Part shown: piece by piece, positions 1-7,943 of the stretch
Layout of the letters: every line of letters begins with the position of its first letter
Position numbering within the stretch: position 1 is the stretch's first letter
NCBI RefSeq assembly: GCF_004340875.1
Contig: NZ_SLXQ01000011.1
Location: 124,001 to 188,000, forward strand
From: Tamaricihabitans halophyticus
Lineage (GTDB): Bacteria; Actinomycetota; Actinomycetes; Mycobacteriales; Pseudonocardiaceae
Direction of reading: 5' to 3'
DNA length: 64,000 nt
Position numbers and translations under genes: made by a program
The notes under the pieces: generated by a model
Told to the model about the DNA's origin: nothing
The model's database searches: none
What the model saw: only the letters and a program-made list of their open reading frames with translations

Positions 1-429
1 GTAGCTCGTCTCCGGGTCCATCGCCATCGCGCCGCCATCAGAGCCCATCGGCACCCTGGACATGGACTCGACGCCACCGGCGAGCAGCAGCTCGTCGAAC
101 CCGGCACGTACCTTCTGTGCCGCGGTGTTCACCGCTTCCAGCCCCGAAGCGCAGAACCGGTTGAGCTGTACCCCGGCAACGTGGTCGGGCAGTCCGGCGG
201 CCAGCGCGGCGATACGCGCGATCACCGAACCCTGGTCACTCACCGGCGAGACCACGCCGAGAATGACGTCCTCCAGCCGGTCGGTGTCCAGATTCGGGTG
301 CCGCTTACGCAGTTCGTCGATCAAGCCGACCACCAGTGAGATCGGCTTCACCCCATGCAACGAGCCGGTCGCCTTGCCGCGACCGCGTGGGGTGCGGATC
401 GCGTCGTAAATGAATGCTTCGGTACTCAC
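1..429 (-). CDS. Acetyl-CoA acetyltransferase (thiolase), N-terminal part
   Basis: The first 143 codons of a thiolase-family enzyme run off the left edge of the window. The protein would cleave or form the C-C bond of a 3-ketoacyl-CoA. The start is a GTG at 429 giving [18 protein letters not shown], the standard thiolase opening. The active-site segment with the nucleophilic Cys is visible as [12 protein letters not shown] at about residue 90, and [12 protein letters not shown] follows. These are family hallmarks. The gene diverges from a TetR gene pair, and the fused acyl-CoA mutase gene lies just beyond, so a role in fatty-acid or branched acyl-CoA turnover is likely. The C-terminal half, with the second catalytic Cys and the His, is outside the window, so biosynthetic versus degradative thiolase cannot be decided. 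Confidence 0.9.
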   Translation of the reverse strand, partial: MSTEAFIYDAIRTPRGRGKATGSLHGVKPISLVVGLIDELRKRHPNLDTDRLEDVILGVVSPVSDQGSVIARIAALAAGLPDHVAGVQLNRFCASGLEAVNTAAQKVRAGFDELLLAGGVESMSRVPMGSDGGAMAMDPETSY

Positions 430-880
430 GCTAGAACCGGTCCTCTCTGACATACCCACGTTCGACGAGACCCATGTTCCGGTTGGGCCCACGCTCGGCT
501 GGCATCCGTCGCGCCGCGCCCGACCCGGCGGTTAGCCCCGAGTCTACGATGCGAATAAGCATTAACTTAGCCGCTACTGTTGTCCACTTGTCAATAGTTC
601 CGCGCGCCACCTAACGTGATGTCGATACGGTGACACGGATGCGCAGCGGAGGCAGCGAGTTGGATGGTTATGACAAGACCCCCCATCCGGCTAACAATGC
701 GGTCGTGACCAGCGCCGTTACCCTTCGGCACGGCCGAGCAGGACACCGCCGAAGTACACCCGGTCGCGGGCAGCTCGCCCATTTGAACGTTGTGACAGGT
801 CACACATCGATACGGCGCCACGCGGGTGTCGCCCGAGCGAGCTCGGACCGCGCTCGTTCCCGCGCCGTTGGCGAGCCACG
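430..880. other. Divergent intergenic region, thiolase / tandem TetR
   Basis: This 451-base stretch separates two divergent genes and holds no convincing coding frame. It is locally AT-richer than its surroundings around 545-600, which suits promoters for both genes. It contains the palindrome listed separately at 791-804. A shorter repeat, TAAG-N6-CTTA, lies near 555-570. I could not define -35/-10 boxes with confidence. Confidence 0.6.
791..804. promoter_or_regulatory. Operator-like palindrome TGTGAC-AG-GTCACA
   Basis: A perfect 6+6 inverted repeat with a 2-base spacer lies 76 bases upstream of the tandem TetR gene. It resembles a shortened CRP-type site (TGTGA...TCACA), with 4 instead of 6 central bases. 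Its position in a divergent control region suggests autoregulation by the neighbouring TetR proteins or binding of a CRP-like protein. Both are inferences. Confidence 0.4.
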
Positions 881-2146
881 ATGACGGCCGAGGTGAGTGC
901 CGCGCCCCGGCCGCGCGGAACCCGCAAACAGCAGCTCGGCGCGGTCGCGGCGAACCTGTTCCTCGAACACGGCTACCTCGGCGTCGGCGTCAACGACATC
1001 GCCACCGCGGCGGGTATCAGCGGGCCCGCGCTGTACCGACACTTCCCTAGCAAACAGGCATTGCTGGCGCATGTACTACTCGAAGGCATCGGACACGTGC
1101 AGCACGCGGCCAGCGGGCAGCTGCATTCGATGCGAGCGCCGAGGACCAGGCTGGACGCCTTCGCGACCGCGCTCGCCGAGGTAGCGGTCACCCACCGCGG
1201 CGCGGCCGCGTTATGGCGCTGGGAAGGCAGGCACCTCGCCGAACACGACAGGGAACAGGTTCTCGGCACGGCGAACGAGGTCATGACGGACTGGGTCGCG
1301 TTGCTGCGCGAAGCCCGGCCCGAACTATCCGCCTCGGCCGCCCAATTGCGCTGCTGGGCCGCGTTGAGCGTGTTCGGCAGTGTCGCCGTACACCGCACAA
1401 GCCTGCCCAAACGCCAGTACGTACCGCTGATCGCGCGGCTGGCGATGGCCGTACTCGATGCCCACCTGCCGTCCTCGGTACCGCCACGCCCCGTCTCAAT
1501 CGAGCCAGACCAACCCTCGACCACCAAACGCGAGGAGCTACTTGCCGCGGCAACCACACTGTTTCGCCGGCACGGTTTCCCCGCGGTCAGCGTCGAGGAG
1601 ATCGGCCAGTCCGTCGGGCTGGCCGCGGCCAGCGTGTACCGGCACTTCCCCAGCAAGGCGGATATGCTGCTGGCCGCCTGCCACCGGATGGCGGCAACGC
1701 TACGAGCCGAAGCCGAGCACGCGGTCATGGCCGCCGACAACCCGGCAGAGGCGCTCGACCGGCTCCTCACCGCCTACGTCGACATCGCCGCGGACAACCG
1801 CGATCTGCTGGCCGTCTACAGCACGGACACGCTGCATCTGCCACGAAGCAGGCGGGCCGAGCTGACCAGTCTGCAGCGGGATTACGTGGCGCACTGGGTG
1901 GAGCTGGATCGTCGGTTGCGGCCGGCCCGTACCGAGCGGGCGAGTCGGATCGCCGTACACGCGACCCTGACCATCGTGAACGATCTGGTCCGTACCGGGA
2001 AGACCTGGCGCCACCCCCAGCCACGGGCGGAGTTGATCGCCATCGGGAGGCAGATTCTGCTCGCCGAACCGGCCGAGCCGCCGTCGAACGATCCAGGGGC
2101 GGAGAGCACCAGTATCCGCGCCACGACTGAACCGGAGTTTCGATGA
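881..2146 (+). CDS. Double-unit TetR family regulator (two TetR domains in one chain)
   Basis: This 421-residue protein carries two complete TetR units in tandem. The first DNA-binding domain is at about residues 14-60 (DIATAAGISGPALYRHFPSK) and the second at about 215-262 (EIGQSVGLAAASVYRHFPSK), each followed by its own helical ligand domain. A normal TetR protein is about 200 residues and works as a homodimer, so this one can be read as a covalently joined dimer. Its last codons overlap the next TetR gene by 4 bases (ATGA), so the two are co-transcribed and probably translationally coupled. The divergent thiolase and the convergent icmF gene make an acyl-CoA-responsive role plausible, but no ligand can be read from the sequence. 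Confidence 0.88.
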   Translation: MTAEVSAAPRPRGTRKQQLGAVAANLFLEHGYLGVGVNDIATAAGISGPALYRHFPSKQALLAHVLLEGIGHVQHAASGQLHSMRAPRTRLDAFATALAEVAVTHRGAAALWRWEGRHLAEHDREQVLGTANEVMTDWVALLREARPELSASAAQLRCWAALSVFGSVAVHRTSLPKRQYVPLIARLAMAVLDAHLPSSVPPRPVSIEPDQPSTTKREELLAAATTLFRRHGFPAVSVEEIGQSVGLAAASVYRHFPSKADMLLAACHRMAATLRAEAEHAVMAADNPAEALDRLLTAYVDIAADNRDLLAVYSTDTLHLPRSRRAELTSLQRDYVAHWVELDRRLRPARTERASRIAVHATLTIVNDLVRTGKTWRHPQPRAELIAIGRQILLAEPAEPPSNDPGAESTSIRATTEPEFR

Positions 2147-2820
2147 CCGCGGCAACAACACCGCGCTGGCGGCGGATGGAACCAGACGAACGCAAGCAAC
2201 AGATCTTCACCTGCGCGATTCGCCTGTTCAGCGAACATCCCTACGTTGACGTGTCCACAACGGATATCGCACGGGCGGCGGGAGTAGCACGTGGACTGAT
2301 CAACCACTACTTCGGCACCAAACGCGAGCTGTATCTGGAAGTTATCCGGGTCATGGTCACGATCCCGCACAGCGCGATGACCCAGATCCCGGACGGCTCA
2401 CTGGACGAGCGGATCGACGCCAGCGTGAACTGGTTCCTGGACACCGTGTCCCGGCACGGCAAGATGTGGATCTCGGCGATCGGCGCGGAGGGGTTTGGGC
2501 AGGACCAGGACGTGGAGCGAATCCTCGCCGAAGCCGACGATATCGCGGCCGAACGGGTGCTGGAAGCCGTCGGACTCACCGAGGCGCCTCGGCACCGCTC
2601 CGAAATCCGCGCGATGATCCGCGCGTACGGGGGCATGACGAAGACCGCGATGCGGGAATGGCTCAGCCACGGCATCCTGCGCCGCTCGGACGTACATCTG
2701 CTGTTGACCGGTACCCTGCGGGCGCTGGTTCGGGATGTCTTCCCCGCGCTACGGGCGAGCGACCAGGCCAGTGAGCACAACCAGGCCAACAAGCACGGTC
2801 AGCGCGGCCCCACTGGCTAG
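2143..2820 (+). CDS. TetR family transcriptional regulator
   Basis: A 225-residue TetR regulator with a helix-turn-helix domain at about residues 15-65 (DIARAAGVARGLINHYFGTK). The remaining helical part would bind ligand and form the dimer. The ATG lies inside the stop of the preceding double-TetR gene (ATGA overlap), so the start is set by coupling. It ends head-on with icmF, 8 bases apart. Having a normal-size and a double-size TetR in one transcript is unusual; they may control the same operators with different signals. The targets most likely include the adjacent thiolase and icmF genes, by position only. Confidence 0.9.
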   Translation: MTAATTPRWRRMEPDERKQQIFTCAIRLFSEHPYVDVSTTDIARAAGVARGLINHYFGTKRELYLEVIRVMVTIPHSAMTQIPDGSLDERIDASVNWFLDTVSRHGKMWISAIGAEGFGQDQDVERILAEADDIAAERVLEAVGLTEAPRHRSEIRAMIRAYGGMTKTAMREWLSHGILRRSDVHLLLTGTLRALVRDVFPALRASDQASEHNQANKHGQRGPTG

Positions 2821-2828
2821 CGGCGCCG

Positions 2829-5800
2829 CTAGACGTTGCGCCGATACTGCCCGCCGACCTCGAAGAACGCCTCGGTGATCTGCCCGAGCGAGCACACTCG
2901 CGCGGCGTCCATCAGTTCCGCGAACACGTTCGCTCCTGTCGTGGCCGCCTCCTGTAGCCGCCGCAACGCCTGCCGCGCCTGTTCGTCGTTGCGCTGCTGG
3001 AAGTCGGCGAGCCGATCGAGCTGCGAACGTTTCTCGTCCTCGGTGGCCCTTGCCAGCTCGACCTCGACCTCGTCCTCTGCCGGGTTCGGATTCCGGAACG
3101 TATTGACCCCGACGATCGGCAGTGAGCCGTCATGCTTGAGCCGCTCGTAGGCCATCGACTCGTCCTGGATCTTACCGCGCTGGTAGCCGGTTTCCATCGC
3201 CCCAAGCACTCCGCCGCGCTCGGAGATCCGGTCGAACTCCACCAGCACCGCTTCCTCAACCAGGTCGGTCAGCTCGTCAATGATGAACGATCCCTGCAAC
3301 GGGTTCTCGTTCTTGGACAGCCCCCATTCCTTGTTGATGATCATCTGGATCGCCATCGCGCGCCGCACCGAGCTCTCCGTGGGTGTCGTGATGGCTTCGT
3401 CAAACGCGTTGGTGTGCAAAGAGTTCGCGTTGTCATAAAGGGCGCACAATGCCTGCAGCGTCGTCCGGATATCGTTGAAGCTCATCTCCTGGGCGTGCAA
3501 TGAACGCCCGGAGGTCTGCACGTGGTACTTGAGCTTCTGCGAGCGCTCGTTCGCCCCGTAGCGTTCTTTCATCGCCACTGCCCAAATCCGGCGGGCCACC
3601 CTGCCAATCACGCTGTACTCGGCGTCCATCCCGTTCGAGAAGAAGAAGGACAGGTTCGGCGCGAAATCGTCGATATGCATCCCCCTGGCAAGGTAGGACT
3701 CGACATAGGTGAAGCCATTGGCAAGCGTGAAGGCGAGCTGACTGATCGGATTCGCGCCAGCTTCGGCGATGTGGTAGCCGGAGATGGAGACCGAGTAGAA
3801 GTTGCGGACCCCGTTCTGGATGAACCATTCCTGGATATCCGACATCATCCGCAGCGAGAACTCGGTGGAGAAGATGCAGGTGTTCTGTCCCTGATCCTCC
3901 TTGAGAATGTCGGCCTGGACCGTGCCGCGCACGTTGCGCAGCGCCCAGTCTCGCAGCCGCTCGGCTTCCTGCTCGTCCGGCTCCCGACCGTGCTCGGCGC
4001 GGAAGGCATCAAACTGCTGGTCGATCGCCGTGTTCAGGAAGAAGGCCAGGATCGTCGGAGCGGGCCCGTTGATCGTCATGGACACCGAGGTATTCGGCGC
4101 GGTGAGGTCGAAACCCGCGTATAGCGCTCGCATGTCCTCGACCGTCGCGATCGAGACACCCGACGTGCCCACCTTGCCGTAGATATCCGGTCGGGTCGCC
4201 GGATCGGCGCCATAGAGCGTCACCGAGTCGAAGGCCGTGGACAGTCGGGTGGCCTCGGACCCCTCGGAAAGGTACTTGAAGCGCCGGTTGGTACGGAACG
4301 CGTCGCCCTCACCGGCGAACATGCGCGCCGGGTCCTCCCCGTCCCGCTTGAACTGGAAAACACCGGCGGTGTAAGGGAACCGCCCTGGCAGATTCTCGCT
4401 GCGTAGGAACCGCAGCAGCTCACTGTCCTCGACGAACCTCGGCAGCGCGACGCGCGGAATCTGGTTGCCGGACAAGGTTTCCCGCCATAGCTGGGTACGT
4501 ATCTCGGTGTCGCGCACCTGCACGACGAGTTCATCCGCCCGGTACTGTTCCACCGTGGCTGGCCAGTCGGCCAGAAGCGCGTTGATATCGGCGCCAATAC
4601 CGGCTTCCGCTGCTGTGACCAGCTCGCCGATCGGTGCCGTGTCGGCGCCAGCCTCGTCGAGTGCGTCCCGCGCGGCGGCGAGCTGCCGTTGCTGACGTAC
4701 GGCAGCGACCTGCTCGGCGGTCCTGCCGTGGTAACCGCGCACGGTATCCGCGATATCGGCGAGGTAGCGCGCCCTGCTCGTCGGGATCACCGTGGCAGCC
4801 GAAGTGGACACCTTGCCCGCCACCGGATTCAGCAGTCCGGCTGAAATGGACAGTCCCTTGCCGCCAAGGATCTCCCGAAGGTACTGGTAGAGCGCGGTGA
4901 CACCATCATCGTTGAAGGTGGCTGCACTGGTGCCGAACACCGGCATGTCCTCCCAGGACACCCCGAACTCCTGGCGGTTGCGCACCAGTTGGCGCGCGAC
5001 ATCCCGCCGCGCGTCCTCGGCTCCCCTGCGCTCGAACTTGTTGATCGCCACGGCTTCCGCGAAGTCCAGCATGTCGATCTTTTCCAGCTGCGATGCGGCC
5101 CCGAATTCCGGGGTCATCACGTACAGCGGGATATCCACGTGATCGACGATGCCGGCATCGCCCTGACCAATACCGGGCGTCTCGACGATGACCAGGTCGA
5201 AGCCGGCCGCCTTGCAGGCACGTACGCTGTCATCAAGCGCGTGCGGGATCTCCCCGCTTGCCGAGCGCATCGCCATCGAGCGGAAGTACACGGACGATCC
5301 CTCGAGTGAGTTCATCCGGATACGATCGCCAAGCAGCGCCCCGCCGCCCCTGCGCCGGGTCGGATCCACGGCGAGTACGGCGATCCGCAGTTTGTCCTCC
5401 TGGTCCAGCCGGAACCGCCGGATGAGCTCATCAGTCAGCGAGGATTTACCCGAGCCACCCGTACCGGTGATCCCGAGTACCGGTACCTCGCGCCGTCCGG
5501 CCGCATCGGCGATCGCCGTGTGCCATTCGGCCGGCAGCTCATCGGCTTCGAGCTGCGTGATCACCCGCGCCAGACTGCGCGTATCACCATGCAACAGGTC
5601 TTCCACCGAGCTGCCAGCCAGGCGTGCGGCCAGATCCTCGTCGCACTCCTTGATCATCGAGTTGATCATCCCGACCAGGCCGAGCTCCTGGCCGTCATCC
5701 GGTGAGAAGATCCGCGCGACGCCCCGCGAGTGCAGCAGATCGATCTCCTCTCGGACGATGACCCCGCCACCGCCGCCGTACACCCGAATATGCCCGGCGT

Positions 5801-6068
5801 CGCGCTCGTTGAGCAGCTCGACCAGATAGCTGAAGTATTCGACGTGCCCGCCCTGATACGCGCTCACCGCGATGCCGTGCGCATCCTCGGCGATCGCCGT
5901 GTTGACCACCTCGTTGACGGACCGGTTGTGTCCGAGATGAATCACCTCCGCGCCCTGTGCCTGCAGGATGCGGCGCATGATGTTGATCGAAGCGTCATGC
6001 CCGTCGAACAAGCTCGACGACGTGACGAACCGAACGGGATGCACGGGACGGTACAGCTCAGCGCTCAT
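2829..6068 (-). CDS. icmF: Fused isobutyryl-CoA mutase (IcmF)
   Basis: This 1079-residue protein has the IcmF layout. An N-terminal B12-binding domain carries DGHDAS at residues 22-27, with His24 as the likely cobalt ligand. A central MeaB-like G-protein chaperone has Walker A GTGGSGKSS near residue 200. A large C-terminal TIM-barrel acyl-CoA mutase domain starts near residue 555 (FPYTAGVF and onwards). The enzyme interconverts isobutyryl- and n-butyryl-CoA, or related branched acyl-CoAs, with adenosylcobalamin; the fused GTPase loads and protects the cofactor. The frame is open upstream, but ATG 6068 gives the canonical N-terminus and the family length, so I chose it. Upstream lies a palindrome (6075-6102). 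The btuFCD importer in this window could supply the cofactor. Substrate preference (isobutyryl, pivalyl or isovaleryl) cannot be settled by eye. Confidence 0.95.
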   Translation of the reverse strand: MSAELYRPVHPVRFVTSSSLFDGHDASINIMRRILQAQGAEVIHLGHNRSVNEVVNTAIAEDAHGIAVSAYQGGHVEYFSYLVELLNERDAGHIRVYGGGGGVIVREEIDLLHSRGVARIFSPDDGQELGLVGMINSMIKECDEDLAARLAGSSVEDLLHGDTRSLARVITQLEADELPAEWHTAIADAAGRREVPVLGITGTGGSGKSSLTDELIRRFRLDQEDKLRIAVLAVDPTRRRGGGALLGDRIRMNSLEGSSVYFRSMAMRSASGEIPHALDDSVRACKAAGFDLVIVETPGIGQGDAGIVDHVDIPLYVMTPEFGAASQLEKIDMLDFAEAVAINKFERRGAEDARRDVARQLVRNRQEFGVSWEDMPVFGTSAATFNDDGVTALYQYLREILGGKGLSISAGLLNPVAGKVSTSAATVIPTSRARYLADIADTVRGYHGRTAEQVAAVRQQRQLAAARDALDEAGADTAPIGELVTAAEAGIGADINALLADWPATVEQYRADELVVQVRDTEIRTQLWRETLSGNQIPRVALPRFVEDSELLRFLRSENLPGRFPYTAGVFQFKRDGEDPARMFAGEGDAFRTNRRFKYLSEGSEATRLSTAFDSVTLYGADPATRPDIYGKVGTSGVSIATVEDMRALYAGFDLTAPNTSVSMTINGPAPTILAFFLNTAIDQQFDAFRAEHGREPDEQEAERLRDWALRNVRGTVQADILKEDQGQNTCIFSTEFSLRMMSDIQEWFIQNGVRNFYSVSISGYHIAEAGANPISQLAFTLANGFTYVESYLARGMHIDDFAPNLSFFFSNGMDAEYSVIGRVARRIWAVAMKERYGANERSQKLKYHVQTSGRSLHAQEMSFNDIRTTLQALCALYDNANSLHTNAFDEAITTPTESSVRRAMAIQMIINKEWGLSKNENPLQGSFIIDELTDLVEEAVLVEFDRISERGGVLGAMETGYQRGKIQDESMAYERLKHDGSLPIVGVNTFRNPNPAEDEVEVELARATEDEKRSQLDRLADFQQRNDEQARQALRRLQEAATTGANVFAELMDAARVCSLGQITEAFFEVGGQYRRNV

Positions 6069-6074
6069 ACCATC

Positions 6075-6102
6075 CAAAATACTTGGACTTCCTACTATTT
6101 TG
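6075..6102. promoter_or_regulatory. AT-rich inverted repeat upstream of icmF
   Basis: CAAAATA and TATTTTG form a perfect 7+7 inverted repeat separated by 14 bases. The nearer arm is only 7 bases upstream of the icmF start codon. Such an AT-rich element stands out in this GC-rich sequence. It could be a repressor operator that blocks transcription or initiation of icmF, with the two neighbouring TetR proteins as the obvious candidates. Binding is inferred from position and symmetry only. Confidence 0.45.
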
Positions 6103-6180
6103 AAGACACGACAGCGTGACGCCGGTCTCGCGGATTGATTCTCGCCAGCGCGCGGCGCACTCCTGGGCCGCGGGCGCGGG

Positions 6181-6795
6181 TTAACTTGGTGTACCGGACC
6201 TCGCGGCGATCCACTGGCGCATCGCGTACTCGACGAGCGTGATGAGCGTCTGCTTCGTCGACTCACGCTCGCGCGCGTCACAGCGCACGATCGGCACCGA
6301 AGGATCGATCGACATCGCTTCCCGCACGTCCTCGACGCGGTGCGTCAATACGCCGTCGAAGGTGTTCAGCCCGACGATATAGGGAAGCCCACGGTCTTCG
6401 AAGAAATCGACGGGCGAGAACGAATCGGCCAACCGCCGGGTGTCGGCAAGTACCACCGCACCGATCGCGCCTCGCACCAGGTCGTCCCACATGAACCAGA
6501 ACCGCTGCTGGCCGGGTGTGCCGAACAGATACAGGATCAGGTCGGTGTCCAGCGACACCCTGCCGAAGTCCATCGCCACCGTGGTGGTGGCCTTGTTGGG
6601 GGTCGCCGCGAGATCATCCACGCCGGTGCTGGCGTCGGTCATCATCGCTTCGGTGGTCAACGGCACTATCTCGGACACTGAGCCGACGAACGTGGTCTTG
6701 CCCGCTCCGAAACCACCGGCCACGACGATCTTCGCCGAGGTCATGGTGGGGGCCGCAGCGGCCTGCTGCGGTGCTCTATAGCCGACGGAGTCCAC
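6181..6795 (-). CDS. cvnD: Conservon GTPase CvnD (MglA/Ras-like)
   Basis: A 204-residue small GTPase. The P-loop GGFGAGKTT is at about residues 26-34, a DTDLILYLFGTPGQQRF switch-II region follows, and the base-recognition segment is GLNTFDG. In conservons this protein is the switch that receives signals from the CvnA kinase, CvnB roadblock and CvnC adaptor at the membrane. I kept the GTG at 6795 because an AAAGGG sequence precedes it and because it overlaps the end of cvnC by 20 bases; ATG 6744 (MTSAKIVVAGG) is the alternative. The cytochrome P450 gene (cvnE) that follows some conservons is absent here. Confidence 0.93.
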   Translation of the reverse strand: MDSVGYRAPQQAAAAPTMTSAKIVVAGGFGAGKTTFVGSVSEIVPLTTEAMMTDASTGVDDLAATPNKATTTVAMDFGRVSLDTDLILYLFGTPGQQRFWFMWDDLVRGAIGAVVLADTRRLADSFSPVDFFEDRGLPYIVGLNTFDGVLTHRVEDVREAMSIDPSVPIVRCDARERESTKQTLITLVEYAMRQWIAARSGTPS

Positions 6796-7495
6796 TCAAA
6801 ACCCTTTCCATCAACGTCAGTCGTGCCTCAGCACCATCATCAGACACGGTTTGGTGCACATTCACCAGCCCCAGATCGGCCACATCGCTGACGAGTACCC
6901 GCGCCACCCCAAGGGGTACTCCCAACAACGCGGCCACCTCCGCGACCGACCGTGGCTGCCGGCAGATATCGACCATAGACCGGTGTTCGACCTGGAGTTG
7001 AGACTCGTCCACAAGTGCGCGTTCGGCACAGGACACCAGGGTCTCCAGTTCGAGTGCGTAACTGGCCTTCGTTCGACCACCTGTCCAAGCGTAGGGCCGC
7101 ACGATAGCGGCCGGTGCATCGGGCTCGTCACCGTCTGGTCGCCAACTCACCTCGTCGGGTGACTCGCCTGGCCAGACCGGCTCTTCCCGTGGCGCTGGCG
7201 CTACCCAGCCGGTGTCCGCGGCAGCATGGTCTACCGCCGACTCCGCCCCAGCCGAGTCCTCGGCGGCATGCCGACGTTCGCCGGTTTTGGACCTTTTCTG
7301 CTTTTTCTCCTTCTTCGCGCGCCGCCGCTCGCGCCCACTGTCCAGGGTCAAGCTGTTCAGGACGTCAGCGAAGGACGTTTCCGCGTCAGCCGCCGCATCC
7401 GTGGCGTGCTCCCGGGAGCCCTGGCCCTCCCGGGACCGCCGGGCCGAGCCGCCTACTCCCGGTTCCTCATGCGGGAAACCGGACTCCGTGCTCAT
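6776..7495 (-). CDS. cvnC: Conservon protein CvnC (DUF742)
   Basis: The C-terminal third is a DUF742 domain: YAWTGGRTK, then VDICRQPRSVAEVAALLGVPLGVARVLVSD, a winged-helix-like fold. It is preceded by a long charged, disordered N-terminal half rich in Glu, Ala and Arg, with a KKEKKQKRSK cluster. Most DUF742 proteins are about 120 residues; this one is about twice that because of the N-terminal extension. The start at ATG 7495 is preceded by GAGGGTGAT. A GTG at 7516 inside the end of cvnB is possible but has a weaker site. It lies between cvnB and cvnD in one operon and probably links the roadblock and GTPase parts. Confidence 0.9.
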   Translation of the reverse strand: MSTESGFPHEEPGVGGSARRSREGQGSREHATDAAADAETSFADVLNSLTLDSGRERRRAKKEKKQKRSKTGERRHAAEDSAGAESAVDHAAADTGWVAPAPREEPVWPGESPDEVSWRPDGDEPDAPAAIVRPYAWTGGRTKASYALELETLVSCAERALVDESQLQVEHRSMVDICRQPRSVAEVAALLGVPLGVARVLVSDVADLGLVNVHQTVSDDGAEARLTLMERVLSGLRRL

Positions 7496-7502
7496 ATCAC
7501 CC

Positions 7503-7943
7503 TCACACTGGCTCACCGATCAGCGAGTTTCCCGCCCCCTGCAACTGCGCGCGCAGCTCCGGGGTCAGGATCTGCCCAACTCGATCCACGAGCAGGGTCA
7601 TCTCATAAGCCACCTGTCCAATATCGCAGTTCGGCGCCGCGAGCACAGCAAGACATGAACCGTCACTAATGGACATCAACACCATCATGCCGAGTTCCAT
7701 CTCAACAACCGTCTCCGTCACGGAGCCGGCCTCGAAACACCGTGCGGCGCCCTGAGTCAAGCTCACCAACCCAGAAGCCACCGCGGCTAGCTGATCCGCG
7801 CGATCGAGTGGCAACCGCGCCGACGAGGTCAACAACAGTCCATCGGCCGATACCACCACCGCGTGGGCCACCCCAGGCGTCCGCTCGGCGAACTCGTTGA
7901 CCAGCCAACCGAATTGGTTCGGTTGAGCTTGTTGCGGACTCAT
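7503..7943 (-). CDS. cvnB: Conservon roadblock/LC7 protein CvnB
   Basis: A 146-residue roadblock/LC7-fold protein (FAERTPGVAHAVVVSADGLLLTSS at the front, then LAAVASGLVSLTQGAA). Roadblock proteins act as GTPase-activating or scaffolding partners of MglA-type GTPases, which fits cvnD two genes downstream. Its ATG follows the cvnA stop directly (TGAATG) with GGAGGC as ribosome site, so translation is coupled to cvnA. The size is normal for the family. Confidence 0.94.
   Translation of the reverse strand: MSPQQAQPNQFGWLVNEFAERTPGVAHAVVVSADGLLLTSSARLPLDRADQLAAVASGLVSLTQGAARCFEAGSVTETVVEMELGMMVLMSISDGSCLAVLAAPNCDIGQVAYEMTLLVDRVGQILTPELRAQLQGAGNSLIGEPV

Noticed and set aside
3522-4124. A 200-codon open frame on the plus strand opposite icmF
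   Set aside because: It is antisense to the conserved mutase domain and has no ribosome site or recognisable domain.
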